Part shown: positions 1 through 9,779 of the stretch, piece by piece | Position numbering within the stretch: the first letter of the stretch is position 1 | How the letters are laid out: each line of letters begins with the position of its first letter | Virus record (IMG/VR): IMGVR_UViG_3300040786_000030 | Location: 1 to 64,000 of that record | Length of the DNA: 64,000 nucleotides | Origin: a virus | Direction: 5' to 3' (one strand) | Notes under the pieces: model-generated | Told to the model about the DNA's origin: nothing | The model's database searches: none | The model's input: only the letters and a program-made list of their open reading frames with translations | Position numbers and translations under genes: made by a program

Positions 1-1410
1 CAACAGATGCTTCTAATTCAAATTTCTTTGGACAACAAGCTGGTAATGGCAACAGGTGCTACTTATTCAAATTTCTTTGGTTCTAATGCTGGTCAAGACC
101 AACAGGTGCTAAATTCTCAAATTCTTTATTAATGCTGGTATAAACGCATCCAGGTGCTGAATCATCAAATTTCTTTGGTCAAAATGCTGGTTATTTAGCA
201 ACAGACGCAAGAAACTCAAATTTCTTTGGTGGTGGAGCTGGTTATCAAGCAACAAATGCTATGCGTCAAATTTCTTTGGTCGAATGCTGGTATAGGTGCA
301 ACAAATGCTTATAGTTCAAATTTTCTTTGTTCAAGCTGGTTCTAACGCAATTGGCGCTAATGATTCAAATTTCTTTGGTAATAATGCTGGTGATTATGCA
401 GCAAATGCTTATGCGTCAAATTTCTTTGGAGCCAAGCTGGTTCTAGCGCAACAACTGCTTATAATTCAAATTTCTTTGGTATCAAGCTGGTCAAGGTGCA
501 ACAACTGCAAATAATGCAAATTTCTTTGGTGGTTATGCTGGTCAGGTGCAAAAATGCTTATAACTCAAATTTCTTTGGACAACAAGCTGGTTATGGTGCA
601 ACAGGTGCTTATGGTTCAAACTTCTTGGTCAAAATGCTGGTTTATTTGCAACAGGTGCTTTGATTCAAATGTCTTTGGACAATTTGCTGGACAATTTGCG
701 ACAAATGCTTATGCTTCAAATTTCATGGGTAATCAAGCTGGTTATCAAGCAACAAGTGCTAATAACTCAAATTTCTTTGGTATTGGTGCTGGTCGTCAGG
801 CATCAAGTGCTAGTAATTCAAATTTCTTTGGTTATAATGCTGGTGGTGGTGCAACATTTGCTAATAGGTCAAATTTCATTGGTCAAAATGCTGGTAATGT
901 AGCAACAAATGCTGATAATTCAAATTTCATCGGTAGAGAAGCTGGTAATGGTGCAACAAATGCATATGGGTCAAATTTCTTGGGTAATCAAGTTGGTTTC
1001 GAGCAACAAGTGCTTTAATTCAAATTTCATGGGCGTAAACGCTGGTTATAGCGCAATAAATGCTGAATCATCAAATTTCATTGGTAATAATGCTGGTTTT
1101 CAAGCATCAAGTGCTAATAATTCAAACTTTATTGGGTCAGCAGCTGGTTATAACGCATCAGGCGCTTACAGTTCAAATTTCTTTGGTCAAGAAGCTGGTG
1201 CAACAAATGCGGGTCAATCAAATTTTTGGGTCTTCAAGCTGGTAAAGGTGCAACAAGTACTTATAACTCAAATTTCTTGGTCAATCCGCTGGGGAAGGCA
1301 ACAAATGCTTATGCTTCAAATTTCATGGTCTACAAGCTGGTTATAAAGCAACAAGTGCTAATAACTCAAATTTCTTGGGTAATCAAGCTGGTTATAAAGC
1401 AATAAATGCT
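1..1410 (+). repeat. 51-bp coding repeats (SNFFGxxAGxxATNA)
   Basis: About 27 tandem units of roughly 51 bp, each with a core close to TCAAATTTCTTTGG followed by GCTGGT and GCAACAAATGCT. Units differ in variable positions and several have lost one base, which shortens the period to 50 bp. They encode the fibre shaft of the gene in which they lie. The regular hydrophobic Phe-Phe-Gly plus Ala-Gly spacing would suit a beta-roll or trimeric beta-helix, but the fold is inferred. Confidence 0.85.
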
Positions 1411-1803
1411 AGTTATTCAACATTGATTGGTTATAATGTTGGTAGTGCTGACGTTTTATCATCTATTGGTTCAAATAATATAATAATCGGTACAAACATT
1501 AGTTTACCATCAGCGACTACTAATTCAATAAATTTAGGTGGTGTTTTATTTGCAAGGAACATTTTCAGAACTTGCTGGTAACCCAAGTGTAAGTGCTCAA
1601 ACAATTGGTAGAATTGGTGTTAATGTTGTAACACCAACAGCTAATTTACATATTGGAGCATCAACAACGTTATCTGCTCTTATGAGACTTAATGTAGGTA
1701 GCGCCAACAGCACCAAATGAAGGTGATGTTTGGTTGGAAAATTCAACATTAACAGGTTTAAAAATCTGTTTATGGTGTGACTAGAACAATTACAATAACA
1801 TAA
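1..1803 (+). CDS. Repeat-built tail fibre protein, 5' end outside window
   Basis: Most of the visible protein is a tandem series of 17-residue units of the form SNFFGxxAGxxATNAxx. It then passes into a non-repeat tail with SIGSNNIIIGTNISL, GRIGVNVVTPTANLHIG and a GDVWLENSTLTGLK-like end. The same C-terminal arrangement closes the fibre at 57.0-59.4 kb, so the two are paralogues. Fibres ending in short 'ANLHI...SALMRL...GDVWL' modules are common in marine and freshwater phages; host recognition at the tail tip is the likely role, by inference. The frame is broken many times by one-base losses, so length and exact start cannot be given. The final stop is TAA at 1801. A leader without genes follows up to 1885. 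Confidence 0.75.
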
Positions 1804-1885
1804 TATAATTAAATATAAAAAATGGTCTTTACTGTTTTCACATATATTTATTAATAAGAAAATAATTTTTTTTTAAAACTAAAAT

Positions 1886-2073
1886 ATGTCAAATACAAAG
1901 AAAACAGTAAAAATCAAAGAAAATGACCTTGTTGAATTAATCGACAATATTCTAAATGAAGCTCTAGTTGTTAAAAAACAAGAATGGATTAGTGAACAAG
2001 CAAAAAAACAACAAACAAAACAGCTGTTTTAGAAGGTAAATTAGCAGCGTTAGAAGCTAAAGTTCAAAATTAA
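1886..2073 (+). CDS. Small charged coiled protein, unknown function
   Basis: ATG at 1886 opens a Lys/Glu-rich helical protein of about 60-68 residues. It begins MSNTKKTVKIKENDLVEL and, after one restored A in an A-run near 2005, continues TAVLEGKLAALEAKVQN. Without the repair it would stop early at 2026. A second lost base near 2070 could extend it to about 2092 (ending near LTEGKK). It sits directly behind the tail fibre gene and before a terminator. The heptad-like Leu spacing suggests a coiled coil. I do not recognise a named family. Confidence 0.55.
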
Positions 2074-2109
2074 CAGAGGGTAAAAAAATAATTTTTTACT
2101 AAAAACATA

Positions 2110-2150
2110 AATAGCTAGGAACATAATTTGTATCCTAGCTATTTTATTTA
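2110..2150 (+). terminator. Rho-independent terminator
   Basis: Perfect 11-bp inverted repeat (AATAGCTAGGA at 2110-2120 and its complement at 2133-2143) with a 12-base loop, followed by a T-rich stretch. It closes the fibre and small-protein unit before the ABC/GNAT gene. Confidence 0.75.
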
Positions 2151-2160
2151 TAATTGTTTT

Positions 2161-3247
2161 ATGGAAAATATAATCGAAAATTAGTTAAAGATACCATACC
2201 TTTGATATCAAGTGTTGACCGTGATGAATTTATCATGGCAAGTGAAACAGCTTTTGATTGTACGTTTGATGGAACTTCAAAATTTTATCCTTGGAAAATG
2301 CCAACTGAATTACCTAAATCTTTTAAACTAGAATTATTGTTGGAAGTTCTGGTAGTGGTAAATCAACGTTACTTAAAATTTTGGTATTGAAGAGAATCCA
2401 GAATGGTTATCAAACAAATCGATAATTTCACATTTTGAAACACCAGATATTGGAATTAATAAGTTAATGGCTGTTGGTCTTAATTCAATCCCATCTTGGT
2501 ATAAACCGTATAATGTTTTATCTAATGGTGAAAATTTAGAGCTGATTTAGCTCGTAAATTGAAAACTAATGCTGTGATTGACGAATATACTAGTGTAGTT
2601 GATAGAAATGTTGCTAAAGCTGCTAGTGTATCATTATCTAGGTATATTAAAAAAATGATATAGGGAATGTTGTTTTATCTACATGTCACCATGATATTAT
2701 TGATTGGTTAGAACCTGATTGGGTTTTAAATACTGATACAGGTGAATTACTTCACGGTTTTTTTTTGTCCGACCAGAAATCAATATCAAAGTTTATCGCA
2801 CAACAAATGATAGTTGGGGAATGTTTAAAGACCATCACTATTTAACTGGAAGTCATAATAATGCTGCTAGATGTTATGTTGCAATTTGGGAAGATACTGT
2901 TATTGGTTTTGCTTCAGTTATAACAATGCCAAGTGGTACCGTTAAAAACGCTTGGAGAGGTCATAGAGCCGTTATATTACCAGATTTTCAAGGAATGGGT
3001 ATAGGTGTTAGATTCACCGAAATAGTGGCTCAAATACATTTAGATGAGGGTCATAGGTTTTCACAAGAACAGCTCACCCAAAATTAGGTTATATAAAGAA
3101 AAATCACCATTGTGGAGAGCAACTAGTAAGAATAAAAAATTAAGAAAAGACGTAACTAATGAAAAAACATATAATGACCATGTTTATGATAATAAACGTT
3201 TATGTTTTAGTTATGAGTATATTGGTGATAACTCTAATTTAGTATAA
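2161..3247 (+). CDS. ABC-type ATPase fused to GNAT acetyltransferase (COG2401-like)
   Basis: About 360 residues after frame repair. The N-terminal half carries an ABC ATPase: Walker A GSSGSGKSTLL near 2340-2370, a signature-like LSNGEKFRADLARK region near 2520-2560, and Walker B NAVIDEYTSVVDR near 2570-2605, followed by an H-loop-like STCHHDI. The C-terminal half is a GNAT fold with the acetyl-CoA loop FQGMGIGVRFTE near 2990-3020. The end FSYEYIGDNSNLV stops at 3247. This architecture is COG2401. The substrate is unknown. Mom, the phage Mu DNA-modification enzyme, is a GNAT protein, so base modification is one possibility, by analogy only. The start ATG at 2161 needs one restored A; a TTG at 2154 is the unrepaired alternative. 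The 3' end overlaps the convergent gene by 9 bp. Confidence 0.65.
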
Positions 3248-3655
3248 ATCACCACGTAATAGACGTTTAATTAAAGTTTTGGTATTCTCAGTTATGTCTG
3301 CTGATTTTTCTTCTTTAGAAGCTTCTTTTTCCATTTTATCTAATCTACTATAATAATCTGGAAATTCACTTAAATGGTCTAGAGTAATTTCTTTTGCTTT
3401 TTCTTTATCATTACATGTTCCATCTCAACCTTGACACCCATTTTAATCTGAGTTTCAATTTTAGTTACAGATGTTTTATGTTTATCAGCTATATCTTTAA
3501 TTGATAAGGTATCAGCTTTACCGATTGTATTATCACTTGATTCGTCTACGTTAGCGTGAAGCGCTGCTAAATATTTATTAACATCACCCTTTGTGCAACC
3601 TACTTTGGTTCCATCATCTTTTATATACGCATTTACCTTTTACTTTATATGGCAT
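3239..3655 (-). CDS. DUF5661-like protein
   Basis: The restored protein is about 138 residues. It begins MPYKVKGKCVYKKDDG, has a central helix-turn region (SIKDIADKHKTS), and then the hallmark MEHGNDKEKAKEI followed by LDHLSEFPDYYSRL. The last block matches what I know of the DUF5661 family, common in phages and of unknown function. Two one-base losses interrupt it, near 3415 and near 3610. It is the last gene of a minus-strand group with a metalloprotease-like gene and a Clp-like gene, so a role in protein handling is conceivable but not shown. Confidence 0.6.
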
Positions 3656-3663
3656 AATTTCTA

Positions 3664-4191
3664 CTATTTATATAACTCTGGGTGTAATTTACCCCATTTT
3701 CTTATTATAACACCAGCGACAGCATTTGCTTCGTTTTCTATTTCACTACCATCTCCACCATCATTAATATGGTCACTAATTCTATTCTCTAAATTCTGTT
3801 TATGGTGAACTAGTTCATGTGCGATTGAACGACATACATCCATCACAGCCCTATCTTTAACATATACTTTGACAAACCCATCTAAATCATAGTATGCACT
3901 AGTTTTAATATCAGGGGTTCTTTCATATGCTAAAGCAATTTTAATGTCATCATTTATGTTTAGATGTTTTTTAGCAAAATTAACAAAATCAGCTATGGTT
4001 TTAATATCTTTTTTATCTTTAGTCACTATTGTCTCATTAATTGATTCTTTCTGAATTATCAAACCCACATTTATGGCAAACATATAAATCTTCTTTATCT
4101 GATTCAGATTCTTTCCAAGACCAACCGCAATTTCTACAAGTTATTGTTTGTCTAAAGCTTCTCTAAGTAATTGTTTTATTTTATCTTTCAT
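3664..4191 (-). CDS. Zinc-ribbon protein with HExxH metalloprotease-like motif
   Basis: Starts at ATG 4191 as MKDKIKQLLREALDKQ. A zinc ribbon follows (CRNCGWSW, a charged spacer, then CHKCGFDN), reached through one indel, and then a body ending KWGKLHPELYK. The body contains SIAHELVHHKQNLE, a textbook HExxH zinc-binding helix, with a downstream conserved EIENEANAVAG that could supply the third ligand. About 175 residues. Small metallopeptidase-like proteins of this kind recur in T4-like phages; the substrate is unknown. Lying 3' of a Clp-type unfoldase, it might partner in proteolysis, which is inference. Confidence 0.6.
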
Positions 4192-4246
4192 ATTCAAAAT
4201 GGTTAGTAATTTGTCTAAACATTAATTTATTCTACTATACTAATAA

Positions 4247-4278
4247 TATAAAAAAATCCCATAAAAATTATGGGATTT
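4247..4278 (-). terminator. Terminator of the Clp-like gene
   Basis: Perfect 11-bp stem AAATCCCATAA / TTATGGGATTT with a three-base loop. On the minus strand it is followed by a T-run. The stop codon of the Clp-like gene falls inside the stem once the final frame is restored. Confidence 0.75.
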
Positions 4279-6763
4279 CTTTTTTTATTTCTTTTAGTTT
4301 TTTTTAACGTTTTAAAGACCATTTTATTATCAACATAATCTACACTGATGGTCTCACCTTCTTTTACTTTTTCATTTAGTATTTCATCAGCTACACCATC
4401 TTCAATATAGGTTTGAATTGCTCTACCTAATGGTCTCGCACCATATGCTTCATCATAACCTTCTTTAGCTAAGAACTTAATTGCTGACTCACTAATTTCA
4501 AACTTATAATTCATCTCATTAATTCTTTCCTCTAACCTAGCTAATTCAACATAGATAATTTTATTTATATCTTCTTGTGTTAATGAATTAAAATAATAGC
4601 TTCATCAATACGATTAAGGAATTCAGGTCTAAATTTTTTCTTTAAAGCTTTTCAATTAGTTCTTTAATTTTTTTATCCTCACTCATTATATTTTCATCAA
4701 CATCAAAACCCATTGGTTTTCCAAAGCTTTCGCTTCAGTTACACCAATATTTGATGTAAGAATTATTAGAGCATTTTAAAATTAACTTTACGACCTAAAC
4801 CATCTGTTAATTGACCCTCATCTAATAATTGTAATAATAGGTTGAAGACATCTTCATGAGCTTTTTCTATCTCATCAAATAATATAACACAATGTGGTTT
4901 TCTTCTAACTTTCTCAGTTAATTGACCACCTTGTTCATACCCAATATATCCAGGTGGAGAACCAATTAGTTTACTTACACTAAATTTTTCCATGTATTCT
5001 GACATATCCATTCTAATCAATGCATCTTCATCACCAAAAACTTGTTCAGCAAGTAATTTAGCTAAAAGTGTTTTACCAACACCAGTTGGACCTAAAAATA
5101 TAAATGAACCAACTGGTTTATTTTTTATCTTTAATTCCAATACGGTTACGTTTAATGGCCTTTACCACTTTAGTAACAGCCGCATCTTGACCAATTACTT
5201 TACCAATAAGGTCTTTATCCATATTTAATAAACGTTTACCTTCTTGAGTTGATATTTTATTAAGAGGATACCAGTCATCATAGATACGATTTCAGTTATA
5301 CCACCAACACCTATTTCAGTAACTTCTTTATCTAGTTTTGTATTCCAGTCTGTTAATTCTTTAGCTAAAGTTTCATCGACTTGTCTTTCCTCATCTCTAA
5401 GTTTAGCCGCTTCTTCATATTTTTGTACTACTTCTTTTTTTTCTTTTCAATTATCTCATTTTTTCTTTCTTCTAATAAAACAATTGAATTAGGTTTTACA
5501 CCATTAATATTAGTAGCAGCACCAGCTTCGTCCATTACATCAATCGCTTTATCTGGCATTGACCTATCCATAATATATCTTGCAGATAATTTAACACACT
5601 CATCAATAGCTTCTTCAGTATATATAACTCTATGATGTTTTTCATATTTATCTTTGATACTCATCAAGATAGTTTTTGTTTCAGCTAAAGTAGGTTCTTC
5701 TACCAGTACTTGTTGAAACCTTCTAGTTAACGCTGCATCTTTTCGATATTTTCTCTATATTCATCTAAAGTTGTTGCACCAATAACTTGTAATTCACCAC
5801 GAGCTAAAGCTGGTTTAAATATATTTGAAGCGTCTAATGACCCAGATGCATTACCAGCACCTATTATTGTATGTAACTCATCAATAAATAAGACAACATC
5901 AGGATTGTTTTTACATTCTTGTAAAATCGCTTTCATTCTTTCTTCAAATTGACCACGAAATTTAGTACCAGCAACTATACTAGCAATATCTAAAGTAAAA
6001 TTCTTTTACCAATAAGTGTTCTTGGTGCGGTACCATCTTTGATTAATTGAGCTAAACCTTCTACAATACTTGTCTTTCCAACACCAGGCTCACCTATAAG
6101 TATTGGGTTGTTTTTTTCCTACGTGAAAGAATTTGAGCAACTCTTTTATCTCAGGTTTTCTACCAATAACTGGGTCAATTTCGCCATTATCAACAGCTTT
6201 AGAAATGTCTCTACAGAAATTATCTAAAACTGGTGTTTTAGATTTACCCTCGTTTGGTTTTATTTTTCTTTTAAAGGTATTATCATCGTCACTATCGTCG
6301 TAGACTCCATTATTTGGTGTTTCTCCTGTCATTTCTTTTAGTTTTTTATTAAATGAATTATAATTTATACCAGCTACGCTCAGAATATCGTTTATAGGTA
6401 ATTTAGAAGATAAAATAGCTAAGATAACATGTTTAGAATCTATTACGTTATCATTTAATTTTCACACTCTATATCAACTTTTTTAAATATTGCTTTATGT
6501 CATCTGAGAATGGTGGCTTTCTTTTAGTTGAAACCACAATTTAGGGATTAAATCTGAAACTCTAAGGTATTCAGAAAGATTATCTTGTAATGTAATAATA
6601 TCTACGTTTAATTCTTTAAATATTTTAACACATTCATTTTCTTCATCTGTAAGAATAGATATTATAATATGTTCTGGTCTTACTTGAATATCGTCTAGTG
6701 TCTGAGCTTTTTTATCGCTTTATTAATCACAATTTTAACCCTAGGGTGAATATCTTTACTCAT
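4268..6763 (-). CDS. ClpC/ClpA-like double AAA+ unfoldase
   Basis: About 830 residues: Clp N-terminal domain (residues about 1-140), AAA1 with [14 protein letters not shown] and Walker [16 protein letters not shown], and a middle segment with a UVR-like motif ([13 protein letters not shown]). AAA2 follows with [45 protein letters not shown] and [15 protein letters not shown], then the C-terminal D2-small domain with [11 protein letters not shown]. These are Clp/Hsp100 signatures and the UVR segment favours ClpC. Such hexamers unfold or disaggregate proteins with ATP, alone or with ClpP. No ClpP is seen in this window. At least eight indels break the frame. It starts at ATG 6763, 28 bp from a Bacteroidota-type -7 box, and ends at 4268 inside a terminator. 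Confidence 0.9.
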
Positions 6764-6790
6764 ATATTTTATTTGTTATTTATCGTTATG

Positions 6791-6798
6791 CAAATGTA
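6791..6798 (-). promoter_or_regulatory. Bacteroidota-type -7 box for the Clp-like gene
   Basis: Read on the minus strand this is TACATTTG followed by C, matching TAnnTTTG(C), the -7 element of Bacteroidota primary-sigma promoters. The start codon lies 28 bp downstream. It is paired back-to-back with a plus-strand box at 6846. Confidence 0.6.
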
Positions 6799-6845
6799 CA
6801 ATATTTTTTATTAAAACCATACTTGATTCTTTAAATAAATATTAG

Positions 6846-6853
6846 TAACTTTG
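6846..6853 (+). promoter_or_regulatory. Bacteroidota-type -7 box for the 6.9-kb gene group
   Basis: TAACTTTG fits TAnnTTTG. The first ATG of the plus-strand group is at 6874, 20 bp downstream. Together with 6791-6798 it makes a compact divergent promoter of about 110 bp, consistent with early transcription by host polymerase. Confidence 0.55.
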
Positions 6854-6873
6854 TATAAAAGTAAACGAAAGAT

Positions 6874-7083
6874 ATGTGTGATAACGTAATATATAGTCAA
6901 ATTGAGATTTTATTAAAGTCTAGTGATGTAAATAGTCACTCAGTCAGTAGATTAGAATTCAATAAATGCAAATTAATTATTACATATAACCATATAATAA
7001 TTGAAGAATTAATAATCGATGGTTCTCAAGTTGCTAAAATTTTTAATATAAGTGAGATAACATCTTACAGAAAAACTAAATAA
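6874..7083 (+). CDS. Hypothetical 69-residue protein
   Basis: Unbroken frame beginning MCDNVIYSQIEILLKSS and ending EITSYRKTK. It is the first gene after a plus-strand promoter and precedes a KTSC-domain gene. The sequence alternates beta-strand-like stretches (KLIITYNHIIIEELIID) with a short helix (SQVAKIFNISEI). No family recognised. Confidence 0.55.
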   Translation: MCDNVIYSQIEILLKSSDVNSHSVSRLEFNKCKLIITYNHIIIEELIIDGSQVAKIFNISEITSYRKTK

Positions 7084-7093
7084 ATAAAAAAAA

Positions 7094-7556
7094 ATGTTAC
7101 TAAAAAGACAAGAAAAGACGAGAAAATTAAATCAATTTATGCATCATCAAATATATGTGCATCTATTTATGATAAAAACACTAAAGATTTTACCATTATA
7201 TTCAATAATGGTGGTCAATACGTTTACTCCACAGTTAGTGAAACTGATTATACTAGATTTGAATTAGCTGATAGTCAAGGGTTAGTTTTAATTCACATAT
7301 CAAAAAAATACCCATTTGTTAAATTAGATAAAATAGACACTAAAGCTATTTTAACTGAAGTTACTGAGATTAAAACTAATGAAGAAACAATTAAATTTAA
7401 TTACACATTAAAACTATTAATGGATAAAATGAAGAATATACTTGACACTTATGAAATTAGTAAAACGGTTGAACCTTTAAAATTACTAATTTAAAAGATT
7501 TAATTTTAGATTATGAGAAAGTAAAACCAATTAAAACAGATATAATCAATGATTAA
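7094..7556 (+). CDS. KTSC-domain protein
   Basis: The N-terminal half reads IKSIYASSNICASIYD, then FTIIFNNGGQYVYSTVS, then FELADSQGLVLIHISK. This is the arrangement of the KTSC domain (about 60 residues, named after its conserved residues), where the usual Lys-Thr-Ser-Cys positions are only partly kept. A helical C-terminal half follows, ending VKPIKTDIIND. One base is missing just after the ATG and one near 7485. The stop overlaps the next start (ATGATTAA). KTSC domains occur in phages and bacteria and have no established function that I know of. Confidence 0.6.
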
Positions 7557-7877
7557 TAAAATAATAAAAGACAATTTAGAATTAAATCCATTTGTTAAAT
7601 TTATACAATCACCATCATCAAATATCCAAATTTATGGTTTTGATGACATAAGAACGATATCAGTTAACGCAGACAATATTTTTTTACCAGACCTAGTAAC
7701 TATTGATAGTTTTAAATTTATTAAAGATGATAAAACAAAACTTTTATGTTTTGTTTTTATGAAGATAAAGATGGTGAAATTATTAACACAGTTCAAACTG
7801 CGGTAGTTTATTGTCCCATTACTTTTGAACCACGTGAAAAAGTAGTTACAAAATTAGTATGGGTAAAATACAATTAA
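7549..7877 (+). CDS. Hypothetical protein overlapping its neighbours
   Basis: ATG at 7549 overlaps the stop of the KTSC gene, and the gene ends at 7877, overlapping the next start at 7859. About 110 residues after one T is restored near 7757. It begins MINKIIKDNLELNPFVKF and ends VVTKLVWVKYN. The middle has beta-type segments (IQIYGFDDIRTISVN). No family recognised. The tight overlaps indicate translational coupling within the 6.9-9.5 kb unit. Confidence 0.55.
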
Positions 7878-8188
7878 CTAGCGATGAAATTGAAACTATA
7901 ATAATAAAAAATTCACATATTGATAGGGATTTTAGGTTACGTTATTTTAATTTATTAGATTATACCGAAACTGATGGTTTTATTGGTGGACATACTTATA
8001 GTAAGTTCAAGACAACACCAAACCATTTAAATAGTGAAAAAACAGATATTTTACAATCGCTATATCATAGACTTGGTATTCCAACAAAAAAAGTACTTGA
8101 TAGGTGGTTACATAAATTAGACAATTTAAACAAAATAACAATAAGTATTGATAATGAAGATGAGTATCTTTTATTATTATTAAATTAA
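7859..8188 (+). CDS. Hypothetical 109-residue protein
   Basis: Intact frame starting MGKIQLTSDEIETIIIKN and ending DNEDEYLLLLLN. Predicted mainly helical, with a region LQSLYHRLGIPTKKVLDRWL that could be a DNA-binding helix pair, though this is weak. It lies immediately upstream of thymidylate synthase, 9 bp away, in the same unit. No family recognised. Confidence 0.5.
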   Translation: MGKIQLTSDEIETIIIKNSHIDRDFRLRYFNLLDYTETDGFIGGHTYSKFKTTPNHLNSEKTDILQSLYHRLGIPTKKVLDRWLHKLDNLNKITISIDNEDEYLLLLLN

Positions 8189-8197
8189 AATGAACAC

Positions 8198-9502
8198 ATG
8201 AATAAATTAGACATAGATTACACAAACTTACTTAAAGATATATTAATTAATGGGGTTAATAAAATGACCGAACAGGTACAGGCACAATTTCATTATTTGG
8301 AAAACAAATAAGGCATAAAATGAAAGATGGTTTCCTTTACTTACAACTAAGAAAATGCCATTCAAAGTAATCGTAACAGAGTTATTATGGTTTTAAATGG
8401 TGATACAAATATTAAATATTTGGTTGATAATGGTTGTAATATTTGGAATGGAGATTGTTATAAGCACTATTTGAATAACTATAAACCTGATGATGAAAAT
8501 GAACCAGATTGGATGCGACCTGAAAGTGATTTTCAATGTCTACCAGAAGAAGAATTTATCAATAAAATTAAAACAGATAGTAAGTTTGCTAAAAATGGGG
8601 TGAATTAGGTCCAGTTTATGGTAAGCAATGGAGGGCTTGGTCAACAATGGGTAAAACCAAGAAATGAATACTATGTTTACTATTGAGGAAAATATGAAAA
8701 TGAATTCAATAGACCAAATCCAAAATGCAATTAACCTTTAAAACCGACCCTGATTCAAGACGTAATATTGTCAATGCTTGGAATGTTGGGGAATTAGACC
8801 AAATGGTTCTTCCACCTTGTCATAATTTTTCCAATTTTACACAAGAGAGTTGAGTTTTGAAGAACGGCTAAAATTAGAAACAGATAATGAAGATTTTATA
8901 GATGATATAACAAGTAAAGATTGGCCAATAGGTGTTAAACAGATTGCTGAAGAAACGTTAAATGAAAAAACGTCCCAACTAGAGCAATATCTTTAATGTG
9001 GAATCAACGTTCAGTAGATACATTTCTAGGGTTACCTTTTAATATCGCATCTTATGCTCTATTATTAGAGATAATAGGTAAAATAGTTAATATGGTACCA
9101 GAAGAATTAATTGGTAATCTTGGTGATACTCATTTGTATTCAAACCATGTTAATCAAGCTATTCAACAAATTGGTGTTAACTTATCATTAGATGAATATA
9201 TTAAATTATATAACCCAGAAACATGGGAAAAAGTAGTTAAGCTTAGAGCTGAAAAACATGTAGCTATTAAACTAGAAAATTACCAAGAAGCTGCTAATAT
9301 TAAACATTTAGAAAAAGAGGTATTAGGGTTAATTGAGGATATTGATATAGAAACCAGAGAACCATTTGATTTACCTAAATTAGTTTTTGATTTTAATAAC
9401 GAAGAATTAATTGGTGATGTATTGAAACAATTATCACCTAAATCGTTTAAATTAGATGGTTATAAATCACACGCAGAAATTAAAGCACCGTTATCGAATT
9501 AA
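8198..9502 (+). CDS. thyA: Thymidylate synthase with an inserted helical segment
   Basis: Converts dUMP to dTMP using methylene-tetrahydrofolate. Recognised by [15 protein letters not shown] near the start, [33 protein letters not shown], the dUMP-binding [13 protein letters not shown], the catalytic cysteine in LPPCH, and [23 protein letters not shown] plus [10 protein letters not shown]. The C-terminus ends IKAPLSN. Between the histidine region and EPFDLPKLV there are about 60 extra residues (roughly 9175-9351) containing a UVR-like helix pair ([18 protein letters not shown]), not present in ordinary ThyA. Indels occur between 8280 and 8985; the last 500 bp are clean. Start chosen at 8198 because the ATG at 8190 is followed at once by a stop. 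Confidence 0.93.
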
Positions 9503-9535
9503 AATATAATATTATAACAATATAAACTATTTATA

Positions 9536-9649
9536 ATGAAACAAGAAACAATGAACCATAAAGAATATTATGAAATGTTAAAAGCGTGTAAATTAGGTAA
9601 TAAAATTTTAATATATACAGTAATTGTAGTAATATTAGTCACTTTCTAG
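9536..9649 (+). CDS. Small membrane protein, 37 residues
   Basis: ATG at 9536 gives a charged N-terminal part (MKQETMNHKEYYEMLKAC) followed by one hydrophobic segment (ILIYTVIVVILVTF) ending at TAG 9647. It has single-pass topology and sits between thyA and a terminator. The length is too short for family recognition, and the evidence is the intact frame plus the transmembrane segment. Confidence 0.45.
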   Translation: MKQETMNHKEYYEMLKACKLGNKILIYTVIVVILVTF

Positions 9650-9676
9650 TGATATCTTTTCGAAAATAAATAAATA

Positions 9677-9711
9677 AAGCTGATATTCGTATTAGCTTTT
9701 TTTTTTTTTAT
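9677..9711 (+). terminator. Terminator with UUCG tetraloop
   Basis: Nine-base stem AAGCTGATA / TATTAGCTT (one G-U pair) capped by TTCG, followed by about a dozen T residues. It ends the 6.9-9.6 kb transcription unit. Confidence 0.85.
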
Positions 9712-9754
9712 ATAATCATATGTTTTGGATTTTTAAATAATTGCAAATATAACC

Positions 9755-9770
9755 ATATTTATAATAAAAG
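9755..9770 (+). promoter_or_regulatory. Candidate late-promoter motif
   Basis: ATATTTATAATAAAAG lies 10 bp before the ATG of the BspA-like gene. Nearly the same string precedes other structural genes on both strands (12122, 16567, 54645; minus strand at 32369-32383 and 54616-54630). Likely recognised by the phage late sigma factor. Confidence 0.5.
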
Positions 9771-9779
9771 AAAAAAGTT

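Noticed and set aside
1-1410. Regular short repeats that could look like a CRISPR array
   Set aside because: Repeats are contiguous, in one reading frame and encode a regular protein pattern; there are no unique spacers or cas genes.
4992-5228. Plus-strand frame opposite the Clp-like gene
   Set aside because: It is the antisense shadow of conserved AAA+ sequence and has no family pattern or start signal of its own.
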